Assembly (NCBI RefSeq): GCF_026914185.1
Contig: NC_070567.1
Location: 372,001 to 436,000, forward strand
DNA from: Puccinia triticina
Taxonomy: Eukaryota; Basidiomycota; Pucciniomycetes; Pucciniales; Pucciniaceae
DNA length: 64,000 nt
Direction of reading: 5' to 3'
The notes under the pieces are model-generated. The model was not told the DNA's origin. It ran no database searches and saw only the letters and a program-made list of their open reading frames with translations. The translations under genes and the position numbers were made by a program. Positions 1 to 9,711 of the stretch are shown here, piece by piece (position 1 is the first letter of the stretch; each line of letters starts with the position of its first letter).

Positions 1-306
1 AGAATCAAGCTTGTTGTCGAGGTCACTATCTAGAATCTGTTGGACCGTCTTCCGATTCTGCTGAGCTATCCTGCAAACAAGTAACCTGCGGCGTTGAGAT
101 TCGGATTGATCGGGAAATGGAAGGATACTTGTCCGAAGCATCGTGCTTTGTTTCGAAGCCGATGCGGTTGTTTGGAGTAATCCAAGGGGTAGCAGTTACT
201 CCAAATTTTGATCCGTACCGATTTGGTTGCCCCCCGGGGGTAGCACTAATCCGGGAGTAAAGTTGAAGCTTACTCCTGGACTTACCCCGCGCACCGATGC
301 GGTTGC
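1..306. repeat. Short-word mosaic (GGAGTAA/TTACTCC)
   Basis: No coding sequence is recognisable. The stretch carries GGAGTAA and TTACTCC in both orientations (around 173, 199, 255 and 270) and GATGCGGTTG twice (about 161 and 294). This is the same style of irregular, bidirectional word repetition seen in other blocks of this window. It runs straight into the telomere-like stretch. It could be the end of a fold-back element cut by the window edge. Confidence 0.35.
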
Positions 307-365
307 TCTAACCCCTAACCCCTAACCCCTATACCCTATCCCCTAAACCTAACCCCTAAAACCTG
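307..365. repeat. Interstitial telomere-like repeat
   Basis: Several CCCCTAA units stand in a row (CTAACCCCTAACCCCT) and then decay into CCCTATCCCCTAAACC-like variants. Fungal telomeres are commonly TTAGGG/CCCTAA. This block has an extra C per unit and is only about 60 bp long inside repeat-rich DNA, so it reads as an interstitial relic or an element terminus, not a chromosome end. It is followed by a small hairpin, ATCCCCCAAATGGGGGAT, at about 373-390. Confidence 0.55.
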
Positions 366-393
366 CCCCCTATCCCCCAAATGGGGGATGGGG

Positions 394-465
394 ACAGGGG
401 GGATTGAACCAGCAACCTGCCTATTACCTGGTTTGCAGCAGAGCTGCAAACCACTAGGCTATGAA
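394..465 (-). other. tRNA-like sequence with Pol III A and B boxes
   Basis: Read on the minus strand there is a good A box, TAGCCTAGTGG (451-461), and a perfect-looking B box, GGTTCAATCCC (400-410), at tRNA-like spacing. Between them is a 7-bp stem, TTTGCAG/CTGCAAA, where the anticodon arm would be. The T-arm stem does not pair well and no clean acceptor stem is seen, so this is not a functional tRNA. It may be a tRNA-derived SINE head, or long tRNA complementarity left by an LTR-element primer site. Confidence 0.45.
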
Positions 466-470
466 ACATT

Positions 471-969
471 TTCTGCTTGGGGCTGTTTGGGGGAATTTAT
501 TACCCAGGCCAGCTCCAATCAGCTCCATCCAGCTCCGCCCTCCCATTGGTTCCAAACCAAAGATAATGGCGAATTTATCTGTGGTTTAAAACGGAAGAAT
601 TGGATTGACACAGATGGGTATTTTACTATCTAAGTAGGAATTTCTTTTCACAGAAGAGTGTATCAGATGTAATTTTATTCTTAGAGTGAATTTCATGATG
701 AAATATTTTGAGATCTACTGTGTATCTACTCTTATATGGAAAATACATCTATGAGGTGTATCTTAGAGGCAATTCTTTGAATTTTACTATGAAATATGCT
801 ACATTTCTCTTACTCATGTAAAGGGCTGTTACTGGTTTTCTGGGTGTGAAAATAATCATGAAATCTGGGTGAAATTTAATATGGGGTTTATTACTACTAA
901 GTATGTTTTGTATGTAGTTTGTACTGTACTTTAATATTAAAATATACTATGATTTGATGTAGTTGATGG
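471..969. other. AT-rich stretch without recognisable feature
   Basis: Moderately AT-rich sequence with no long ORF and no similarity I recognise. It may be a displaced part of the chromovirus LTR that reappears at 1766-1947, since the block at 970-1765 looks like an insertion in that LTR. Confidence 0.3.
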
Positions 970-1765
970 TTGATTGGTCTTACCACACCGCCAGCGTGTG
1001 CGTGTTTGGGTGAGGATGCTGGATTTCTGGGAGAAATCAAGCGGGTACCCGGGTATTCTAGCGGGTACCTGCTCTTGTTTGGGCAGGTGGCGGCTGCCAC
1101 AAAGACCAGAAGCACTAGGAAGGCCTTCCTTCCGGTTGAAGAGGTTTTGTTTGAGTCAAAGAGGTTCTGTAACCCCTTCCACCAGAAGGATTCCTTCCAG
1201 TCAAAGAGGTTACAAAACCTCTTCAACCGGAAGGAAGGCCTTCTCAGTCCTTCCAGTCAAAGAGGTTTTGCAACCTCTTTGAAGGCCTTCCAGTCAAAGA
1301 GGTTCTGTAACCTCTTCGAAGGCCTTCCAGTCAAAGAGTTTCTGTAACCCCTTTGACCGGAAGGATTCCTTCCAGTCAAAGAGGTTACAAAACCTCTTCA
1401 ACCGGAAGGATTCCTTCCAGTCAAAGAGGTTACAAAACCTCTTCAACCGGAAGGATTCCTTCCAGTCAAAGAGGTTACAAAACCTCTTCAACCGGAAGGA
1501 TTCCTTCCAGTCAAAGAGGTTACAAAACCTCTTCAACCGGAAGGATTCCTTCCAGTCAAAGAGGCTACAGAACGCCTTTGACCAGAAGGAATCCCTCCGG
1601 TCAAAGAGGTTTTGTAACCTCTTTGACTGGAAGGAATCCTTCAGGTTGATTTTGAGGGGCAGGTACCCGCCGGTACCCGCTCTGACTGCCCCAGGCGGTG
1701 CGGGTGCGGGTGTCAAACTTTTGGCAAAAAGCTGGTAGGTACCCGCATCCAAGCAGGCAACTGGG
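970..1765. repeat. Word-mosaic element with 45-bp tandem array
   Basis: Both flanks carry GCGGGTACC/GGTACCCGC words (1030-1075 and 1660-1750). The centre is packed with GGAAGG/CCTTCC and GAGGTT/AACCTC words. A tandem array with exact 45-bp spacing starts at 1357, 1402, 1447, 1492 and 1537. Each unit contains the perfect palindrome GGAAGGATTCCTTCC and a second one, AGAGGTT-ACAA-AACCTCT. Open frames across it are only translations of the 45-bp repeat (15 residues per unit). I read it as a non-coding inverted-repeat element, probably inserted in the LTR to its right. Confidence 0.6.
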
Positions 1766-1963
1766 TTCACAGGGGCCATCTGTAGTCTCTTTTATGGTCT
1801 GTTCTAAGGAGAGGAAGATGGAGTCTGGGGTTTCTGGATCCAAGATGAGGAAGAGGCTTGGATCTCCAGCCTCTCAAACCTTGAGTATGTTCCGTGACAT
1901 GTACATGTAGTCTATGTACATGTGAGTCTGCGCTACGGCTCATAACATTATCCCCCCTTTAAT
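1766..1963 (-). repeat. 3' LTR terminus and polypurine tract of chromovirus
   Basis: On the minus strand a purine tract, AAAGGGGGGATA (about 1948-1962), is followed directly by TGTTATGAGCC, a typical LTR start (position 1947 reading left). This is where the 3' LTR of the minus-strand chromovirus at 2985-6557 should begin. Only this end is clear, because the mosaic at 970-1765 interrupts it and the outer end is not identified. Confidence 0.55.
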
Positions 1964-2984
1964 TGAGAAAAAAAAAATCCTTCTCTTTTGGCTCTGCATT
2001 CTGTCCCTGGGAAGCATTAAAAAACCCAGTGGGAAAAAGCTTGCCCTCTCACTTCCTTCTCCGCGTCCTCCGATGCCTGGCCACTGCCTCCAGAACTTTT
2101 GAGTTGAATTCCGCCAATGGGTATCCGCTGTTCTTCAGGTTTGTTTCCGGTTCCCACAAATTCTCCGCCGGTCCAAATCCGCGCCAGCTGACTGTGAGAT
2201 TACATGCCTAGGTGAACGGCCGCGAACTCATAAATTGAGCAAGCGGCCGGGAACTCAACTAGCTGTGCAAAATGGTAAGCAAAGCAAACCATCTTCCACA
2301 GTCCAAAACTCTCTCCGCGGGGTCTTAAAACTGACTCATCAAACTTTGATGCATGCAGGTCTGGCTCCAGCGCACAGCAAAACCAAGCTTGTGGAAAATC
2401 CCAGGTCGCAGTCCATTAAAGAAAGAATAACTTTGCCCACCAAAGGTGAGTGAATGAAGATCAAGCTTGAATACTGACTAGTTGAGCGCTAACGCCTCAA
2501 TCATTTCTCGCAGACCCAGTGAAAAAGAAAAAGACCGCTTGAACCAATCTCACACAAAGCAAAGAGGAAACAGTTGGTGAGCACAAAGGTCCCCAAGCCA
2601 GCAAATAGAAACTAAGAGCTAAAAGGAATGCAAAACGGTTACAGATAATGTTGCGCTACTGCTTTTCTGTTTTGCTGAGAATCAACCAGACGGACCCTAA
2701 GGGCTCAAGGCTCAAAGAGTGTAACAAAACAAACCTAAGAGATGCAACAAAAGGAATAATGAGCTGATGATGATGGTCAATGATGTGCAGATCGTAAAGA
2801 CAATATACGCGGAACTCTTGCTGCTTTCTACTCCCATCATCATCCCTTCCTACTTGTTGAAGAGCAGCCCATTCGCTTGCTCCTAGGTAAATACTTGGAG
2901 CTTTTCTTATGTTCAACTATTTGATATATCACATTGTTTTTAAATTCACACAAAGTCTTATTAAAAGAAATAAAAATCCTAGTT
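1964..2984 (-). other. Chromovirus 3' non-coding region
   Basis: Lies between the chromodomain remnant and the polypurine tract. The ORFs here are short and unconvincing. I see nothing else in it. Confidence 0.4.
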
Positions 2985-3452
2985 CTGTGAATTCTTTTAC
3001 TGACAAGGTATTGAGTTGTCCGCCCTCTCTGCCGGCTGTCCAGTATGCCGTCAACCTCCCACTCATCTCCGCCGTTGACTGTTACCGGTTCCGGGGTCTG
3101 CCGCTGTTGGTGGGAAATTTTGTTGGGCTTGTGTTTGCGGAGTACTAACACGTGGAAAACTGGGTGGACTCCCTGCATGGAGAGTGGAAGGGTCAGTTTG
3201 TAAGCTGAGTTTGAAATTCTGCTAGCTATCAGAAATGGACCAAGCCAGAGGTGTTCCAATTCGGGGCTGGGGCGGGTTGTTGAGATATTGTGTCCGTCTA
3301 GCCAAACCTTGTCTCTGCTGTTCCATTCCGGTGTTTTCCACACTCCGCTGTCAAACTGGCTTTTCATGGCCTCGTGCGCCGCCTCCAGACAGTGCTTAAG
3401 CTTGTCCTTTACCTCCGCAAGCTGGCGGAGTCGCTCCGCCACTGCTGGTACC
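2985..3452 (-). pseudogene. Chromovirus integrase C-terminus and chromodomain
   Basis: Minus-strand remnant of the end of a Ty3/gypsy pol. The segment LRQLAEVKDKLKHCLEAA, then KVWLDGHNIST, LGPFLIASRISNSAYKL and HPVFHVLVLRKH, is the usual integrase C-terminal region. EWEVDGILDSRQRGRTTQYL (about 3000-3060) is the first half of a chromodomain. After YLVS the frame loses similarity, so the chromodomain is incomplete. Chromodomains steer integration of this clade to heterochromatin. The upstream half of the gene continues at 4066, beyond a MITE. Confidence 0.8.
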
Positions 3453-4065
3453 AACACCGCAACCGCTGCGCTGCCACAGCGGGAAGCGTAGCGGAAGCGC
3501 AGCGGTTTTGGACCCGCTTCGCTAAAGCTTTTGGCAGCGGGTGAACCGCTGCGCTTTTCCCTAATTGATACGGGAGGAAAAAAAAAAAAACAGATTTCAG
3601 CGGCGCGCAGCGGGTCTTCCGCTGCGCTATGCGCTGAAAAGCGGCAAACTCGCTGAAAAGCGGTGAATTCACCTGAAATTCTGATAATCCTGCCCACAAA
3701 CCAGTTGAGGTTTGTTTTTGTGCATCTTTTTTCTCCGCTCTCACCGCTATTTGCAGCAAAAAGCGGCTCAGCGGGCAAAAGTGCCGCAGCGCTCTGTGCT
3801 AGAACTGCTTTCTGCAGCAAAAAGCGAAGAAAAGCGCTCCCAGCCGCTGTGCTGCTTTTGCTGCGCTATTTTGCAGCTAAAGCGGAAAAGAATTGCTGCG
3901 CTATTTAACAATGACAATCCGTGCAGCGGGATTTTTGCTTCGCTGACGCTGAAAACAGCGTCTAGCCGCTGACACTTTTGCTTTTTGGCGCCAGGAAAAG
4001 CGGATGGCCGCTGCACTTCGCTATTTTGGCGCTTTTATCAGCGAAGCGCAGCAGTTGCGGTGTTG
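3453..4065. mobile_element. hAT-like MITE made of AGCGG words
   Basis: A 0.61-kb insertion splits the integrase. The ends are inverted: AACACCGCAACCGCTGCGCT on the left and its complement with one change on the right. Flanks are CTGGTAC and CTGGTAT, an imperfect 7-8 bp target duplication. Removing the element and one flank copy restores a continuous frame that reads SAEQCIPAVAERLRQLAE on the minus strand, which proves insertion. The interior is dense with AGCGG, GCGCAGCGG and CCGCTT words in both directions and has no coding capacity. Confidence 0.8.
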
Positions 4066-5039
4066 CTGGTATGCACTGCTCCGCCGACAAAACTCCGCTG
4101 TACAATGGGTTGAACCCGTAATTTGCCTTGAATGGGGACACCCCTGCTGATGTGTGGTTGTTGTTGTTGTAAGAAAACTCCGCCGTTGCCAACTCCAGGA
4201 GCGGAGTCCAATTGTCCTGTTGGTAGCTCACAAAGTGGCGGAGTTATTGCTCCACTGCTTTGTTTGTCATGTCCGACTGTCCTTGGGTGGTATGCCGTTG
4301 ATGGTTGGAGGCGGATGCCAAGTTGGTTGTCCAATTCACGGGTGATTTGGGACACAAAAATTCTCCCTTGGTCGGAGGCAATAGTCTTTGGAGTGACGTG
4401 GAGCTTCCAAACGTGCTCCACCATCAGGTCCGCTAACTGCTCCACATTCATGGACTTCCTGCAAGGGATAAAGTGTGACATCTTTGTCAGGCGGTCAACA
4501 ACAGTCAGTATGCTGTCGTAGGAGCGGGATTCAGGAAGGTCTGTGATGAGATCATAGCTGATGTCCGTCCACGGCCCCGCTGGAATTGGCAGCGGCTCCA
4601 GTGTCCCAAATGGCTTTTGCGTCAAGGCTTTAACCCATTGGAAAGAATTTCATCCATCCACGTATTGATTGACAAACTTCCTCTGGCTGTTCAACACAAA
4701 ACTCCACCGGACCAGGGCAAGGGTGCGGGATTGGCCTGGGTGGCCCGCCGCTTTGCTGTTGTGTTGGATCTTCAATATCTCCGTCTGCAGTGCTGGGTCC
4801 GCCAGCATGACTATCCGTCCTTTGTTGTACAAAATGCCATCTGCCTTCGCGTATCTGTTCCAGTTTCCCGCGGAGGTTCTCAAGGATTCCATCCATCTGG
4901 TCAGTTTTGCGTCAAGCGGAGTCAATTCCCTGATTCTGGTGATGAGCTCCGCATCCAACATGGTCAGTCTGTCCTCCACCTTGTGCTCCACATCTGCTCC
5001 TAGTACGTCAACCTCAAACCAATTCTCCGCCTCCGCCAA
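4066..5039 (-). pseudogene. Chromovirus integrase (zinc-binding and core)
   Basis: The zinc-binding part reads ILKIQHNSKAAGHPGQSRTL with YVDG further on. The catalytic core reads WTDISYDLITDLPES, TVVDRLTKMSHFIP and TIASDQGRIF, which gives two of the three acidic residues. QDNWTPLLELATAEFSYNNN follows in another frame, so there is a frameshift near 4230 and the stretch with the third acidic residue is damaged. Family knowledge: this enzyme joins element cDNA to the chromosome. It continues directly from the RNase H to its right. Confidence 0.8.
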
Positions 5040-5600
5040 GTCAATGGATTCATCCTCAAACTTGGATATCTCCGCAAAGGTCCATGCTGCGTGATGTTTT
5101 TGGGCTTCAAAAGCTGCCCAAAGGTCAGTTTCTTGCCAGGGGCGGGGGCAAGATCCGGTCTTCTGGAAAGAGCATTGGGTTTGGTGGCTTGGCGGCCCGG
5201 GCGGAAGATTATTTTGAAATCAAAGCAACCCATGGTCTCCGCCCACCGCACCTGTCTCCAAGTGAGCTCCTTGGTGGTCACAAAGCTTTCCAGGTTCTGG
5301 TGATATGTGTAAACAATGGCGGTCAGGCGGTGCAGGTTTCCTTCAAGGTACTGCTGCCACTCTTTGAAAGCGGCAACAATGGCCAACAGTTCCTTGTCAA
5401 AAATCTTGTAGAGTTGTAGTTCTTCTCCACCTGAACCAATGATCAGGATAAGTAAGCAATGGGGTGGAGTTCCTTGTCTTTGTTGCAGACTTGAGACAGA
5501 ACTGCTCCAAGCGCGAAGTCAGAGCAGTCACATTCCAAGATAAACAGCTTGTACGGGTCCGCAATCTTGAGTATTGGAGCGGAGGTGAAGGCGGTCTTTA
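5040..5600 (-). pseudogene. Chromovirus RNase H remnant
   Basis: On the minus strand ILECDCSDFALGAVLSQV, then HPIAYLS, then HQNLESFVTTKELTWRQVRW and PNALSRRPD are the usual landmarks of gypsy RNase H. They are split over more than one frame, so the gene is broken. Family knowledge: it degrades RNA in the RNA:DNA hybrid during reverse transcription. It lies between the RT remnant on its right and the integrase on its left, the normal gypsy order. Confidence 0.75.
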
Positions 5601-6557
5601 GGCATTTGAATGCGGAGTTACATTTGTCATCCCAAATGAAGGGAGAGGTCTGGTCTTCCCCAAGAAGTGGCCAATGAACCGGCGGTAAAAGTTAGAGAAT
5701 CCAATGAACCACTGGAGTTCCATAATGTTCCACGGCGCGGGCCACTCCGTCACCGCCTTCACTTTTGCGGGGTCCATTCTAATCTGGTTATACGCAATTA
5801 GGAGTCCAAGATATTCCACCTCCGGTTTTGAAAATTCACATTTCTCCGGTTTCAGCTATAATTGATGCTTTCTCAGGGTCTCCAGGATTCCGTTGACCGC
5901 CGCCGTGTGATTGGAGCCTTTCTGTGTGTACACCATAATTTCATCCAGGTACGCGGCAGTGTCCTTTCCAATTTGTTCAAGGAGGATGTCTTGCATGAAG
6001 TATTGAAAGTATCCCGGTGCTCCTGTGGGTCCAAATGGCATAGTGAGCAGAGCAAATTGCCCTGCCTTGCAGATGAAATCTAGCTTATCCTCATCACCCA
6101 CCACCACGCGGAGTTTTCCATAGGCATTGCGGAGGTCTAGTTTTGTAAAGGTGTCAACGTTTAGCAGGTTTTCAACTAGGTCCATGGTCAGCAGAAGGGG
6201 ATAACAATTCTTCACTTTCAGCGTGTTGAGTTTTTGGTAGTCAAAACAGGGACGGAGGTTTCCATCCTTCTTCCCGGTGAATAGAACTGGGGCCGCCCGT
6301 GGTGATGTGGTTCTCTGGATTGTTCCGCTGGCTAGTCCTTCTGCAATCAGTGTTTCGAGTGCTTGGTTCTCGGCCGGTGAAAGTGGAATGACCCGGCTTG
6401 CTTGTGGTGTGGCTCCAGGGACAAAGTCTACACAAAAGTAATACAGTTGCGCGCGGCATTCCGCTGTAAGACTCAAAAGTGGTAATGAAACCCTTTTGCT
6501 GAATGGTGAAGGGTATGATGGAGTTGCAAGCTCTGCCCTTCTGTTATCAGTCAACAA
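5601..6557 (-). pseudogene. Chromovirus reverse transcriptase
   Basis: RT fingers and palm are readable: EGLASGTIQRTTSPRAAPVL, KKDGNLRPCFDYQKLN, FTKLDLRNAYGKLRVV, and AYLDEIMVYT. The catalytic pair of the usual YLDD box has become DE. The thumb follows in another frame (MEYLGLLI, PWNIMELQWFIGFSNFYRRFI). The gene is therefore frameshifted and altered at the active site. It is immediately downstream of an inserted LTR (6600-7403), which separates it from the protease-RT linker at 7771-8244. Confidence 0.85.
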
Positions 6558-6599
6558 GACCCACCAAGCTCAGCTTGGCAAGTTTTATTAAGTGATAGG

Positions 6600-7403
6600 T
6601 CTGGTCTGTTCCAGATGAAATCTGTTTGACTGGCAACGTGTAAGTGTTTCAATTACTTTGTTATAAGGGTTGAATTGTTGTTATAAGGGTTGATTTATTG
6701 TTATAAGGGTTTTAGGATTTGAGTGTGGATGAGTGTTGGGTGAGTTGTGAGTTCTGGGTCAGGAACTGGGGAGCAGGCCACTGGGGGTGGAGAGAGCTCC
6801 TTTTATAGACAAAAGGGGAGCCCCTGAGGGGCTTGTGGGTTAGGGTTTCAGCTAATCTAGACAACAGGGTGAGGGATTTTAGCTGGTGGGAGTAGATACA
6901 AATGATGTCATAACCCCTCAGGGGCACATGAATGGTGTCAGAATATACAACAGAACATTCTAATGCATGCATGAGGTAACAGTAGACTGCATGAGCTGTC
7001 ATACAGGGGGAATCAGTGTATACACAAAGTCTGAGGCTGCAGAAACAGTGTAAATGATGTCATACTATGTATATAAAGGAGTGTATGTAGTTAATATGTA
7101 ATGAGTGTAGCCTGACATGGAGATGTATGTTTGTATCCTGTGATATGTATAAGTGTACTACTGTGAAACTCGGGTTGGGGCAGATGACAGCTGGGTTACT
7201 GGGGCTGGCCGTGTGATATGTGTCCATGAGGTGTAACTTCCACACTAGAGGGGGTCCAGGGGTGCTTCCAGTGGTGACTAAGGGTAAAATTGGCCGTAGA
7301 ATCCATTTCTGGGGTCCATTTGATGGTATCTTGAGGCCTAGTATGAGTAATTATGTGGCATAGAAAAAAAACTTTTTATTTTTCCACTTTTCCGTCTACC
7401 ACA
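6600..7403 (-). repeat. LTR (family A), inserted in chromovirus
   Basis: On the minus strand it starts TGTGGTAGACGG (7403) and ends near 6615, where TTTCA-TC-TGGAACAGACC resembles an LTR end with primer site. A TATAAAAGG box lies near 6796-6804. The first 150 bp and the promoter region closely resemble the plus-strand LTR at 43288-44281, so both belong to one family. No internal coding region of its own follows, so it is a solo or truncated LTR. Exact end and TSD are not established. Confidence 0.6.
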
Positions 7404-7770
7404 CCGCTGTACAAGGTTTTGGGCCAGTCACAAATGTTGGGGCCCAAAACCTGGAAAAAATACAGTTATTTCACATATTTTTGGGTGGCTGGGACATGGT
7501 ATGGTGTCCCTGCTATGGTTTTAGACCCACCAGACACTCCTGAAAGCACTGCATGACAGTTTCTGTCTTCATGTGTGGGTTTAGTGCCCAACCAGGAGGC
7601 ATAAGTATGGGTTTAGGACCCCATACATATGTACTTATGCCCGTATTTGGAGGTGGGTCCCAAAATATGGGCTGTGAACAAAAAAAATAAAAATTGGCTG
7701 GACCAAATTGGTTGCCACTTTATATTTGGGATCTACACACTCTGTAGTCTCCAAAAATGTACTATTTTAA
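7404..7770. other. Unassigned AT-rich segment
   Basis: No ORF or family similarity recognised. It lies between LTR family A and the protease-RT linker. It may be a further insertion or internal sequence of the LTR-A element. Confidence 0.3.
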
Positions 7771-8244
7771 AGTGATGGACCCCCAACCCAGTCGGGGTTT
7801 CCCCCGCGTGGCCCAACAAGTTTTGCAGGCAGCTCTGTACAGTAGAATGCCGCGCGCAACTGTATTTTCTCCATGGTGGTAGGCTCTTGGCGCTGGATTT
7901 GCGGAACATGTTGATGAATCAATGTTAGCACTGCAGGACTAGTTCTTTGGTGGTCTGTTCTGCAATAGGGGCCTTTCCTGCCGCCGCTAGCCGGGCGGAG
8001 GTTGACCACGATGTCTTGGCGGCGCTGATATCTGTGGGGTAATGTTCTAGGAGAGAAAGGGGCTTGCCAGCTGCTTTGGAGAATGATTGCGGAAAAACTT
8101 TATCAGAATCACATTGCGGGGGCAGTAAAACACACAACCCCTTGTCACAAATCCTAGCTTTCCCCATCATGGGCCCCTGGCCCTCTGTTGAGAATGTTTG
8201 CGGAGTGGAAGATACCGCTAAAACGGTAGCAGAATTGTTGGCGG
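7771..8244 (-). pseudogene. Chromovirus protease-RT linker (second half)
   Basis: The minus strand reads STPQTFSTEGQGPMMGKARI, then ISAAKTSWSTSARLAAAGKA and AEQTTKELV, typical of the gypsy segment between protease and RT. It is cut at 8244 by the LTR element 8245-18085 and resumes at 18086. Joining across with one GCGG gives an open frame (PTDPANNSATV), which shows the two parts are one interrupted gene. In-frame stops near 7920 mark it as dead. Confidence 0.75.
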
Positions 8245-9695
8245 TGTAGGGACTCTTGTGGGACACTAAATGTTTATTTGGTGAAAATATCCTCTGAGGG
8301 GGAAATAAATTGCTAATAGGTTGAAAGGCTATTACAACTTACGGGTGGTTTGAAAGACCTGCCCCTCTAATGGTACTATGCAAATAACTAAGAGTCTTGT
8401 AATCAATATTTATAAAGATGTGGCTGATTCCAAGATAGATCTTACTTTTGTATAGTAATCTCTATCAGACCTAGATTCCTCAAATCACTATTCTTGCAGA
8501 TCTGTTACAACTTCTGATGCTGGAGGGATCATGTAATCCAGTGGGATCAATTATGTAAAATACAATTGTTGTTGATGTTGGGTTGTTGATGAGAAGGTTG
8601 GTAATGATCTCTTCCTTAAGCAATCTCTTGATAAGGCACTTTAATCAATACTAGAGCTCCCGGTTGCTACTACACTACTACTACTTGTTATAATTGTTGT
8701 TGATGAAGTTGGTAATAATCTCTTCCTTAACAATCTCTTGATAAGGCACTTTAATTACTACTAGAGCTCCTGACTACTACTACTACTACTGACTCAAACT
8801 TAACACTACCACTACCACTACCACTACCACTAAAATACCACTAAACTACCACTGTAACTAAACTAACCACTGTGACCAAACCTCTGTAGGCTGATTGCAA
8901 CACTAACTAACTACCGTAACTAACTAACCACTGTGACCAAACCTCTGTAGGCTGATGGAGAAAAGTCTGATGAGGGGAGAAAGGGCCTTCTTATATATTG
9001 AAGGGTGAGGGATTTTTGCTCCAGGGAAGCTCCCCATGAGGGATTATTGCTGCAGGGGATCTCAACTACACAGCCTCTCATGCATTTACTGCGCTGCATG
9101 TACAAACAACGAGGGGTTTATGCTGCAGGAGACACTCAACTACACAGCATCTGCATGCGTGTGCTGCACTGCCTTACAAACAATGAGGGATTTATGCTGC
9201 AGGAGACGCCTCCTGTACATCTTATCTACCTGCATATGACGTGCTTCATGTACAAACAATGAGAGATTTATGCTGCAGGAGACACTTCCTGTACAGCTTA
9301 TCTGCCTGCATATGCTGTGCTACATGTACAAACAATGAGGGATTTATGCTGCGGGAGACACTTCCTGTACAGCTTATCTACCTGCATATGCTGTACTATG
9401 CGTACAAACAATGAGGGATATATGCTGCATGAGGCACTTGAGCTACACAGCACTTTCATGCATGTACTGCGCTGCATGATGTCATGTGTTGCTATGCAAC
9501 CAAGCCATCTTCCATCCTCTTCCACACACTCTGCATCCACTGTCTAACCTGTTCCATTCCCAATGTTGGGGGTCAAGGCCTCTCCTCCCATCTTGCTCCT
9601 TCTTCCCTTCTTCCCCCGCACTGTATTACACACTCCCTATACTATAATACTTCTGCAATGTGCTTTTGGCATTGTCACGCATATGGAACACCACA
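8245..9695 (-). repeat. 3' LTR of the Gag-Pro element
   Basis: Starts TGTGGTGTTCC on the minus strand (9695) and ends CCCTACA (8245). It holds a CTA/CCACTA microsatellite (about 8765-8845) and two duplicated segments, one ending AAACCTCTGTAGGCTGAT. It matches the LTR at 16635-18085 base for base with an offset of 8390, apart from two substitutions. Confidence 0.95.
9107..9480. repeat. Tandem repeat of about 76 bp inside the LTR
   Basis: Five copies start with ACAAACAAYGAGGG at about 9107, 9176, 9252, 9328 and 9404, followed by TTTATGCTGCAGGAGACAC and a variable tail with CTGTACAGCTTATCTACC. The same array recurs in the other LTR at 17497-17870. Small ORFs across it are translations of the repeat, not genes. 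Confidence 0.85.
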
Positions 9696-9711
9696 TCCCC
9701 CCCCCAACTTA
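9696..9711 (-). other. Polypurine tract
   Basis: The minus strand reads AAGTTGGGGGGGGGA directly before the 3' LTR start TGTGG. This is the expected plus-strand primer position of an LTR retrotransposon. Confidence 0.8.

Noticed and set aside
388..633. 81-codon plus-strand ORF starting MGTGGIEPATCLLPG
   Set aside because: The GIEPATC-type motif is the translation of a tRNA antisense strand; the tRNA-like signals on the minus strand explain it.
1294..1779. ORFs of 98-161 codons with repeated FDWKESFRLKRFCNL or SSQRGYKTSSTGRIP
   Set aside because: Open only because the 45-bp unit is a multiple of three; both strands give such frames and the sequence is a palindromic array.
9005..9547. Several small ORFs, repeated identically at 17395-17937
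   Set aside because: They lie in the two LTR copies across the 76-bp tandem repeat and have no protein similarity; LTR sequence explains them.
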